64,000 nt of DNA from Diplonema japonicum (Eukaryota; Euglenozoa; Diplonemea; Diplonemida; Diplonemidae): assembly GCA_964019335.1 (NCBI GenBank), contig OZ025675.1, positions 62,001-126,000 of the forward strand, read 5' to 3'. The notes under the pieces are model-generated. The model did no database searches. It was given only the letters and a program-made list of their open reading frames with translations, and was not told where the DNA came from. This document shows, piece after piece, positions 19,992 through 28,213 of this stretch. Position 1 is the stretch's first letter, and each line of letters starts with the position of its first letter. Both the position numbers and the translations under genes were made by a program.

Positions 19992-20398
19992 CGTGAGTGT
20001 AGCTCTATTAGAGATTATGGAAAAAGAAGAAAACCTTATCGAGGGAAAAGAAGGGGTGGGGGAGGGGGCGTCTAAAAGAAATCTTAACTTGACATTCTCT
20101 TTTTCTTTGTTGGCCGCAGAAGACAAAAAAAAGGGGTTTTTTCTTAACCTAGTAGGCCTTTCTTGCTCTGGGGGGGTGGGGGGGGGGGAGGACACAAAAA
20201 TGCGGTCAAGTCTTTTTTTTTCTTTCTTTTCTTTTTTTCGTTTTTTTTGATTTTTGATAAAATTGAATGTTGTTGTTACTTTAAAAAAAACAAAAAAAAA
20301 ATAGTAGGAAACATTGTTATTTTAGTTGACTAGGCTTATCCTAGCCTGTATAAACAACAATATCAAAAACTGGCTCTTCTTATGTGCGAAGAGAAGGA

Positions 20399-20515
20399 TG
20401 AGTCGGTTGATTGTTGTTTGTACCACTACTCTTTTTAGCAATAACAAATTCACTATCAATATATTGTTTTTCTTTGCTCGGTGCACAGCCGCAAAAAAAA
20501 AAAAATTCTGAATTA
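20399..20515. repeat. Family C repeat, rearranged copy C2
   Basis: 'gagtcggttgattgttgttt' is followed directly by 'accactactctttttagcaa' and 'actatcaatatattgttttt'. The 'cagccggggttaacc' block is displaced, with 'gtgcacagccg' found near the 3' end before the A tail. Internal deletion or rearrangement is likely. Confidence 0.6.
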
Positions 20516-21037
20516 AAAAAAAAACAGAGGGAGGGAGGGAGGGGAGAAAAATCTCGGTACAAAAGGTATACAGGTCTTATATAGGAGGGTCTTAAAGTAT
20601 AAACACCTGACGAACCCATGATGTCTCACCGAACCTTTTCGGATTAAAGAAAACGAAGAGTAAGGATTACAAGAACTCAAGAGAAAGCATCAACGGGGGT
20701 ATGCTTGCAGCAGTGAATCCTCATCGCCATACTTACCTTAATTGTACCCTGACGTAGAATCCTGGTTCCAAGTGGGCCACTTCTGGTAAGGGACGTATCA
20801 GACCCACCAAAGGTGTCGTTTCATCTAGACAGCAGGATGAATCGAGAGCTAAGGTGTTCGCTCATCTGATCCCACAAAGGGGGCCCCACGCAACACAAAA
20901 AGCACAATAAAGAACAAATATATAAAAGAAAAAGAAGGGGGGAAAGGCAAATTACTTAACGTGCGTAGCCAACACTTCTTTCGAATGCTACAATGAACAC
21001 AAAGTCTTAAGGCCCATGTCTGTGAAATCATCATAAG
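20516..21037. other. Intergenic stretch, nothing recognised
   Basis: 20700-20900 is less repetitive and more balanced in composition than most spacers here, but it contains no frame, tRNA fold or repeat match that I can support. Confidence 0.4.
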
Positions 21038-23176
21038 TCAATGATTGCACGGCTCGCTTCCTGCCAAGGAACCTAAGGTACGAACGCATGCCTCATACAC
21101 ATTCAGCCCCAAACCTGTCACAGCAGCCTCCGCATGAAGCTCGAACCGAACACCGTCCATCGCACACAGCTCCTCAGCCACGCTCCCATACAGGCAGAAC
21201 ACATCATCCTTCACTCCCAATGAGCACAGCGACCCTGCCACATCCACACACCTACCCAAGGCTGTCACGAACCTCTGCTTCTTTCCCCCGACTGTCCCAT
21301 GCTTCACCTCACTGTTCGACAGCCCGATGTGGACCCCGACTCGGGATGCCATCACCATGTGAAGAGTGATGACGAAGGAGAGGGAGTTCTCGATGTGTGT
21401 GGGGCAAGGACGGGAGGTGTTCCACCCAACAGCAACCTTGCTGCCCTGAACAGAGATGAGGACCCCATGTGACCTCTCAGTGCACATCATCACCTTCGCA
21501 AGTGTGTCGTTCACAATGAATGAGGTCTGTGCAACATTGCACACATCGGGAAGCCTCATGTCCAGCAGGCCCACGCTTGCTGAGGATGACGACAGGAGTA
21601 GCATCTCTTGCTGTGTTAAGGTAGGTGACTCGGAGTGCCTCCTGAACGGTTGGACAAGGCGCCTGTCCCCCCTGCTGAGGAGGAGTTGTGACTCGATGAA
21701 AGGTGCCCTGCCAGAGAGGGTGTCGGGAAGCAAAGTGAACGGGCGTAAAGGGTCAGACACACCCTTCAGCCTCACTTCCCCCATCGGTATCGTGATTGTG
21801 TCAGAAATGCTTTCCCTAACAAGTTCCATGACCTCCTCAGTGACAGCAACAGCACCACCGATGCAAGCCCCCTCCATTCTTGAGGCTTTGTTCACAGTGT
21901 TCCCGAAGTAGTCGTACCTGCCTGTCAAGGTGTTCAGCTGCACATCAACCTCACCAAAGTGAACACCGATCCGAACACGAAGCCCACACCAAGGACCGTC
22001 GTCATTCCAAGCACAGTGTTCGAGACTTAGTAACTCCTGTGGCCACGTACTCTTAACCAGCCCCTCCTGAACAGACAGGGAAAAGGAGACAGCATCAATA
22101 GTTTCTCCGAAGGCCACCATGAAGGAGTCCCCAATGGTCTTCACCTCGTAACCCCCATTCATAGAAAGACACTCCCGCATCACATTGTTGTGAATCCTCA
22201 GTCCCTCCTTCATCCCCTCAGGGCAGGCCTCCCATGTTGCCGTCGATCCTTGGATGTCGGTGAAGACAAGGGCCGCCGTTCCTGTTTCACGACCAGGTGC
22301 CGGTACCTCCTTCAAGAGTTCACCAGCGTGCCGAAGCTCATCAAAAACAGCATCGGGGATATAAGGGCGGTAGACATGGAGGTTTGACAAGATGCTGCTG
22401 AAGGCATTGTGGAGGGGAGGGGGAAGGGTGGAAGTATCGAGGTTCTCATGTGCCTTGGTGAGGTCGAAGCGGGAGAGGGTCTCGGCGATGTTCTCAGCAG
22501 CAAGGATAACAATTTCCATCTTTTCATGCTCCGCGTAAAGACGGCTGGCGAAACCACGGGTGAAGTAGAAGTCAAGCAAGAAAATAGCACTGCGACCGAA
22601 AAAAATGACGAGACCCGTGACAAGGAAGGGCCTGGTGCATGGAAGGTCCGTGCAGTTAAGTAAATCATGGCGTTCATCTTGCGATGGAAGGAAGGAGAGG
22701 TCATAGAAGCCGACGCGGTAGGCTGACTCCACGGCGAAGACGGCAAACCATATCAACGAGGCGATGATGATGTTCCGCGTGACGTGTGACGGCAGCCGGA
22801 GGACGAGCGCGATGTCCAAGAGAACGACGATGGATGACCACATCTGCGGGTTGTAGAGGGTTGCGGACACCCAGTCGTCCAAAAGTGCAGTCAGCATGAT
22901 ACAGTACAAGGTACCCTCTGTCACACCGTGTCGGATCCTCTTCTCCAACACCAACTGCCCGAACAGTACCGAGCCCGCCACGAATGCAGGAGCAGATGTC
23001 ATGCGCCGAATGTCATCGAACCTCGCATTGTTAGACGTCAAGATGTACCCATACAGCACAACTGTCACAGCTGATGCGAAGAACAGGACCTTCTTGTTAA
23101 ACCGCGTCTGTGCGTCATCGCACGTCCTCATAATGAGTCTGTTCACATAAGCTAACAGACTGCTCATTTCTCTCAT
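21038..23176 (-). CDS. AC6: six-helix membrane adenylate cyclase, 712 aa
   Basis: The N-terminus 'MREMSSLLAYVNRLIMRTCD' allows Met1 or Met4 as initiator. Helices three to six are almost identical to AC5, with loop 'LNCTDLPCTRP'. C1 differs in details: 'SMNGGYEVKTIGDSF' instead of 'SEHNGYEV', and 'NKASRMEGACIGG' (Ser for Ala). All metal- and base-binding residues are kept. C2 reads 'FVTALGRCVDVAG', and 'GSKVAVGWN' instead of 'GSRVAVGWN'. It is close to AC5 in the membrane part yet different in the C1-C2 linker, so the two are not a simple recent duplicate. Confidence 0.92.
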   Translation of the reverse strand: MREMSSLLAYVNRLIMRTCDDAQTRFNKKVLFFASAVTVVLYGYILTSNNARFDDIRRMTSAPAFVAGSVLFGQLVLEKRIRHGVTEGTLYCIMLTALLDDWVSATLYNPQMWSSIVVLLDIALVLRLPSHVTRNIIIASLIWFAVFAVESAYRVGFYDLSFLPSQDERHDLLNCTDLPCTRPFLVTGLVIFFGRSAIFLLDFYFTRGFASRLYAEHEKMEIVILAAENIAETLSRFDLTKAHENLDTSTLPPPLHNAFSSILSNLHVYRPYIPDAVFDELRHAGELLKEVPAPGRETGTAALVFTDIQGSTATWEACPEGMKEGLRIHNNVMRECLSMNGGYEVKTIGDSFMVAFGETIDAVSFSLSVQEGLVKSTWPQELLSLEHCAWNDDGPWCGLRVRIGVHFGEVDVQLNTLTGRYDYFGNTVNKASRMEGACIGGAVAVTEEVMELVRESISDTITIPMGEVRLKGVSDPLRPFTLLPDTLSGRAPFIESQLLLSRGDRRLVQPFRRHSESPTLTQQEMLLLSSSSASVGLLDMRLPDVCNVAQTSFIVNDTLAKVMMCTERSHGVLISVQGSKVAVGWNTSRPCPTHIENSLSFVITLHMVMASRVGVHIGLSNSEVKHGTVGGKKQRFVTALGRCVDVAGSLCSLGVKDDVFCLYGSVAEELCAMDGVRFELHAEAAVTGLGLNVYEACVRTLGSLAGSEPCNH

Positions 23177-23823
23177 GGGGTTTCTTTTTATTTATTTTCT
23201 TTATTCTTCCCTGCCTGTATGGGTGTGCAAATAGAAGAGAAGAGAAAAAAAAAAGAAAACGGCAACCCAAAAAGCCTACCGCGTGGTTTTCGAAAGAGAT
23301 GAAGTGTGCGGGTAAACAAGAATGAAAAAAAACCCTTTTCTTCTTTTTCTTTCTTTTTTGCTTGGAGTAAGAAAATATAAATGTATATATAGTATAAACA
23401 ATGCAAGCACCAAAGAGCGAATTTCTAAGTGCTATGACCTTGATGTTTTGTAAAGCGAAGGTATAGGTTGCGAGAAAACCCCTCAAAAAAAAACACTTTT
23501 TTTAGAAAGAACAAAAGGGGAGGGGAAAAAAAAAAACAAATAGAGAAAACATACCTGAAAAAGACGTAGAAGAATTGAAAAAAAAAGATTAAATAAAATA
23601 AATGTAAGTGATTAATTCAGATTGAGATGGATGGTTGCAGGGGAAAGAAAGAAAGAAAATAGAAAAAAAAACTAAAAGCTATTTGCTCATGACGGGGTGA
23701 ATAACAAGAGGTACCGTGAAGAGGTGCCGCTGCTCGCCACTGTTGAAAAAGACTTCACTTCTGTGAAGCGCCTTCTACAGATTTGGAAGAGGAAAAGGTA
23801 GGGGGGGGGGGGGGGGGGGGCTA
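23177..23823. other. Intergenic stretch ending in a 20-G run
   Basis: A-rich low-complexity DNA follows the AC6 start. 23801-23820 is an uninterrupted run of 20 G, followed by CTA and the start of the family E element. No coding sequence is visible. Confidence 0.5.
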
Positions 23824-24113
23824 GGGGGGGTCATATGGTCCTTAAAAAGGGCCACTTTTTGCCCTTTTTCAGGCTCTTCGCCAAGGGCATTTTGGGCCCT
23901 TAAAAAAAACTGTAACCACCCCAAAAGTGCCCACAAATCACCCAAACCCCCGTTTCCCGATGGTTTCCGGCCCCAGAAGTGCCCAGAATCGGAATAGGTT
24001 CTAATTTTGGGGCCCCCGTTTGGTACTTTCCCTATGTAATCCTAGGGAACATAAAATGCCCTTGGTGAAGAGCCTGAAAAAGGGCAAAAAACGACCCCCT
24101 TATGACCCCCCCC
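23824..24113. mobile_element. Family E non-autonomous DNA element, copy E1 (~60-bp inverted ends)
   Basis: The left end 'gggggggtcatatggtcctt' with 'ttttgccctttttcaggctc' and the right end 'gagcctgaaaaagggcaaaa' with 'cttatgaccccccc' are inverted copies of each other over about 60 bp. The interior has 'accaccccaaaagtgcccac' and 'gggcccccgtttggtacttt', shared with 34651-34959 and 62719-63031. There is no coding capacity. It is probably a MITE. The superfamily is unassigned. Confidence 0.75.
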
Positions 24114-24116
24114 TCT

Positions 24117-24779
24117 AGGCATAGGTAAGACGACTCGCACCAAATTCTCGCATGCGAGAATGATGCGAGAATTCTTTTTGGCTGAAACTTCAACAGGGAA
24201 AGCCAGGTGCCTGAGTGTCAAAATCTTCGAAGGACCTCAACAGGCAGTGCTTTGCCCCGTGGTGGGGCAGGAGTTCATAGACGGGTGGGCAATGTTGTGT
24301 TTGGTCGCAGCAGGCACCACCACCACCAAGCAGCAAACACGCCTTCTCAGCATCCCATTGGTGGAGCTCGCACATGAAGATACCGACACCAGACACGCTG
24401 CTGGCAAAGGGGCCCGGATTCGAGAAGGAGGCAAGGGCTCGAGAAGAGTGAAGCAAAGCATGAAAAGACCCTGTTGCCGCTAAGCACAGACGCCACCAGT
24501 GCCAAACATTTCTGGGCTGGTCGGATACTCAGTGGAGGGTGAATCACACACGGGGGCGGACGTGAACGCACTGATCGTGTTAGTTCGGGAGGAGTATGAA
24601 GGTCGAGGGGGGGTCATTTTTGACACATGCACACCTGAAGTGCACACTAGCATGTGCGAGAATCGTGCGAGAATGTGCGAGAATCATGCGAGAATTTCGG
24701 CTGCGTGCGAGTCGTTTTGCGAGAATTTCGGCTCAGATCTTTTTTGTGCGAGAATGCGAGTCGCCTCACCACTATGCCT
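24117..24779. mobile_element. Family I element: inverted ends plus GCGAGAAT subterminal repeats
   Basis: The ends are imperfect inverted repeats: left 'aggcataggtaagacgactc' then 'gcacc...attctcgca', and right, read in reverse complement, 'aggcatagtggtgaggcgac' then 'tcgcattctcgca'. A perfect palindrome, 'attctcgcatgcgagaat', lies at 24144-24161. The motif TGCGAGAAT or GCGAGAAT recurs several times near the right end (24655-24760). The middle (about 24180-24600) holds no frame I recognise. It abuts E1 on the left and a G run of about 20 on the right. It looks like a non-autonomous DNA transposon with clustered binding-site repeats. Confidence 0.65.
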
Positions 24780-24858
24780 GGGGGGGGGGGGGGGGGGGGG
24801 GTCAATCCCCAAAAGCGAGAAGTGTTAAAGAATATATGAGTTAGAAAAGGAGCTAAAC

Positions 24859-27636
24859 CTATGCCAGGCCGTGTGCGTATGATTCTCGAATCGCTTGGAA
24901 GTTTTGTCGGAGAGACGCGGCTTCTACATGTGCCTCATACACATTCAGCCCCAAACCTGTCACAGCAGCCTCCGCATGAAGCTCGAACCGAACACCGTCC
25001 ATCGCACACAGTTCCTCAGCCACGCTCCCATACAGGCAGAACACATCATCCTTCACTCCCAATGAGCACAGCGACCCTGCCACATCCACACACCTACCTA
25101 AGACTGTCACGAACTTCTGCTTCTTTACCCCGACTGTCCCATGCTTCACCTCACTGTTCGACAGCCCGATGTGAAGCTTGGCTCGTGATGTAATAAACCT
25201 GTGGAGAGTGACGACGAAGGAGAGGGAGTTCTCGATGTGTGTGGGGCAGGGACGGGAGGTGTTCCACCCAACAGCAACCCTGCTGCCCTGAACAGAGATG
25301 AGGACCCCATGTGACCTCTCAGTGCACATCATCACCTTCGCAAGTGTGTCGTTCACAACGAGTGAAGTCTCCGCAGCACCCCACTCATCGGGAAGCCTCA
25401 TGTCCAGAAAACCCATGCTTGCTGAGGATGACGTCAGCCCTGTCCCTCCTGTGTCAGGAATGCTGACGACAGGGGGTTGGACAAGGTCCTCTTCCGAGTA
25501 AAGTTGTGACCTGACATAAGGTGCTCGGAATGACAGGTTGTCAGAAAGTAAGATGGAGGGATACACGGAAGCAGCCACACCCCTCAGCCTCACCTCGCCC
25601 ATTGGTATCACGACAGCTTCAAAATCACAGAACTCAATCTTCTCCATGACCTCCTCAGTGACAGCAACAGCACCCCCAACACAGGCCCCTTCCATCCGAG
25701 CCGCCTTGTTCACAGTGTTCCCGAAGTAGTCGTACCTGCCTGTCAAGGTGTTCAGCTGCACATCAACCTCACCAAAGTGAACACCAATCCGAACACGAAG
25801 CCCACACCAAGGACCATTCCTGTCCCAAGCAAAGCGTTCAAGACGAAGAAGCTCCTGTGGCCACGCTCCCTCCAGAAGCCTTTCCTGAACAGACAGGGAA
25901 AAGGAGACAGCATCAATAGTTTCCTCGAAGGCCACCATGAAAGCGTCCCCAATGGTCTTCACCTCATACCCGTTGTGCTCAGAAAGACACTCCCGCATCA
26001 CATTGTTGTGAACCTCCAGCCCCTCCTTCATCCCCTCAGGGCACGCCTCCCATGTTGCCGTCGATCCTTGGATGTCGGTGAAGACAAGGGCGGCCTTCCC
26101 TGTCTCGAGACCAGGTGCGGGGATATTACTGACAGGGTAACTTGTTGCCGCAGCTTCGTCCACAGACATGGCACCTGGAAGAAAGGCCTTGTACTCCCTC
26201 AGACCCTTGATCGCCATGAGCATCCCATCAGTGACACGGGCCACCTCCTTCAGCATAACAGGTTTGTACATCGACTTCATGTGTGCTTCAGCTTTGTCCA
26301 GATCCATCGTCTCTAGGAACCTGTTCGCAGCAGCAAGGCTCAGCAAAGGTTGGGCGATCAGAACAATCTCCAAAACAGCAATCACCATGTCCACTGCGAA
26401 GATCACACAACAAGCGATGATGAACTTCACCAGTGCCGCGTACACCTTGTCGTTCACAGAGGACACAGTGCGCATCCAGAGAAGCTCGTAGGTGTTGGAA
26501 GTGGTACTGCAGACATGGGTGAGTCGCAGGAAGTACTCCCCGCCTTCTAGCGATGCGCTGACATTGTACACCGTTGGGAAGCTCGTGTCCCATGGGAACT
26601 TGAACCCCATCCTGACGGTGAAGTTAAAATCAGTAGAAGGAAGATGTGCGGTGAAGAAGGTTCCTCGAAGACGTGGCACTGAAGCATTCAATGCTGCGGC
26701 TACAGTTGGCCCGAGTTCATTGGGGTGCATTAGACAGTCCTTATTTGTTGGACACATAACTGAGCACCCTTCATAGCACTTCGGGCTGATGACCGGACTA
26801 TCGAAGAGCGTGTGCACAAAGACCTGCTGCTTGACAGAGTCGAGAACGATGAGACTGGTGTCTGCTGTTTGGAACTCTTCGATGATAGGTCCCCAGTTGC
26901 TGTAGTTGAATCGTGTTGAAGCAGTGAAACTGTAGTCATCTAACCACCTTGGCTTGTGGTTTAAAGAAAATTCAGAATAGATGTAAGGCTTCCCTTTATA
27001 GAAATAAGGCTCTCTGGTGTGCCATCCATTTTCATGAGAACGAATCTTTGCCCCAATAGGCAGATGAGAACCACTCTCCTCGATTCTCGTTCCTAAGTAT
27101 ATCTTCTTCAGCCCCCAAGAAAAGTATCCATGGGGACACGAATCGCTTGTCTCTGGGGCAGTAGAACTATCCGTTATCCAATCGGTGTCATCGAGATAGA
27201 TTGAACCGTAGAAGAAGCCATTGGGGTTTTGCGTGCAACCCTTATAACTCCCCGCCTTGCAAGTGCATGAAGCGTTGTAGCTCTGTATGTTAAGCAAATA
27301 GTATTCCATTACAGTGATGTATCTTGAAGAATGTACAGCAGCGTAGGCCTGTGCCCTCATGATGGCCTGAAGGCGAGTGACCTCATTTGATGAGTTTACT
27401 ACATCGTTCCTGTCGACGAGCAGCTTCAGCTTGTTGGATGTTGCCTCTACCTCAATGAGTGGTCTTCTAAGATCCTGCGTGGCACGGCTTGCCACAGATG
27501 CACTTGTGCCGTCTACTGCCGAGCGAAGTGCTGTAGCTATCTCCATGTGCAGCAAGTACCCTGCCGCGATAGAGATCCCGATCGACACCACCGCTGTTGC
27601 CACTATCATGAACCTTGATGGGATGTAGGTGCGCAT
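24859..27636 (-). CDS. AC7: receptor-type adenylate cyclase with extracellular sensor, 925 aa
   Basis: An N-terminal membrane anchor (about 8-30) is followed by a roughly 365-residue extracellular region with many cysteines ('CTCKAGSYKGC', 'CYEGCSVMC') and N-glycosylation-type Asn sites. A second membrane helix (about 399-430) contains 'FIIACCVIFAVDMVIAVLEI', and a HAMP-like linker ends 'LREYKAFLP'. The layout resembles Cache-domain receptors, but the fold is inferred. C1 (about 510-695) keeps 'FTDIQGST', 'EVKTIGDAF' and 'YDYFGNTVNKAARME'. The degenerate C2 has 'SEVKHGTVGVKKQK', as in AC11. The sensor replaces the six-helix block of the other members, while everything from C1 on is standard. 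It presumably converts an outside ligand into cAMP. Confidence 0.9.
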   Translation of the reverse strand: MRTYIPSRFMIVATAVVSIGISIAAGYLLHMEIATALRSAVDGTSASVASRATQDLRRPLIEVEATSNKLKLLVDRNDVVNSSNEVTRLQAIMRAQAYAAVHSSRYITVMEYYLLNIQSYNASCTCKAGSYKGCTQNPNGFFYGSIYLDDTDWITDSSTAPETSDSCPHGYFSWGLKKIYLGTRIEESGSHLPIGAKIRSHENGWHTREPYFYKGKPYIYSEFSLNHKPRWLDDYSFTASTRFNYSNWGPIIEEFQTADTSLIVLDSVKQQVFVHTLFDSPVISPKCYEGCSVMCPTNKDCLMHPNELGPTVAAALNASVPRLRGTFFTAHLPSTDFNFTVRMGFKFPWDTSFPTVYNVSASLEGGEYFLRLTHVCSTTSNTYELLWMRTVSSVNDKVYAALVKFIIACCVIFAVDMVIAVLEIVLIAQPLLSLAAANRFLETMDLDKAEAHMKSMYKPVMLKEVARVTDGMLMAIKGLREYKAFLPGAMSVDEAAATSYPVSNIPAPGLETGKAALVFTDIQGSTATWEACPEGMKEGLEVHNNVMRECLSEHNGYEVKTIGDAFMVAFEETIDAVSFSLSVQERLLEGAWPQELLRLERFAWDRNGPWCGLRVRIGVHFGEVDVQLNTLTGRYDYFGNTVNKAARMEGACVGGAVAVTEEVMEKIEFCDFEAVVIPMGEVRLRGVAASVYPSILLSDNLSFRAPYVRSQLYSEEDLVQPPVVSIPDTGGTGLTSSSASMGFLDMRLPDEWGAAETSLVVNDTLAKVMMCTERSHGVLISVQGSRVAVGWNTSRPCPTHIENSLSFVVTLHRFITSRAKLHIGLSNSEVKHGTVGVKKQKFVTVLGRCVDVAGSLCSLGVKDDVFCLYGSVAEELCAMDGVRFELHAEAAVTGLGLNVYEAHVEAASLRQNFQAIRESYAHGLA

Positions 27637-27802
27637 TGTGAGCCGGGTTTAGGCACAGATTGGCCCTCCCCCCTTCTTATTTTTTTTCTCTTTCTCCCTG
27701 TATACAACTGAATAACAAATACAAAAAAAAGAAATAAAAGACAATAAAAGAGAAAAGAAAACTCGCTGTCTAGACAAAAAGGTCAAACAAAAAAAGAAAA
27801 GG

Positions 27803-27925
27803 AGTCGGCTGACTGTTGTTTTGTTCACAGCTTGGATTAACCTTTAGAAAGGATAAAGCCCATCAATGCTACTCTCTTTAGCAATAAGAATTCCACTATC
27901 AACATTGTTTTTCTTCAAAGGAACA
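27803..27925. repeat. Family C repeat, diverged copy C3
   Basis: 'gagtcggctgactgttgttt', 'acagcttggattaaccttta', 'aatgctactctctttagcaa' and 'ccactatcaacattgttttt' follow the family order with many substitutions. This is an older copy in the spacer between AC8 and AC7. Confidence 0.6.
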
Positions 27926-28213
27926 AATGGGAAAAAAAAAACGAATTTACTAAAAGCCGCTAGTTGCAACCCATGGAAACAAAAGAAAGAACGAAAGGTA
28001 AAAACCTTTTGTACTACATAAGCATAGTAGCTGGAGAGAAGAGGGAAGACTCACCTTGATCACCAGGTGAAATTGACAGCAACGGCATCACAAGGATACT
28101 CACACGCGCAGATAATCTCTTGCAAATGATAAAAGATAAAGGAGGAAGGCCCTTCTGTCCCTCTGCGACCGATACGTCACCTTCCAGCATCAGGTGCGAC
28201 TGCGTATGCAGGG

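Noticed and set aside
19992-20195. 68-residue extension of AC5
   Set aside because: Proline- and lysine-rich leader translation; the internal Met aligns with the starts of other members.
24650-24770. Repeated GTGCGAGAAT units as a possible CRISPR array or tandem protein repeat
   Set aside because: Spacing is irregular, there are no unique spacers of fixed length, and the host is a eukaryote; they fit subterminal repeats of element I.
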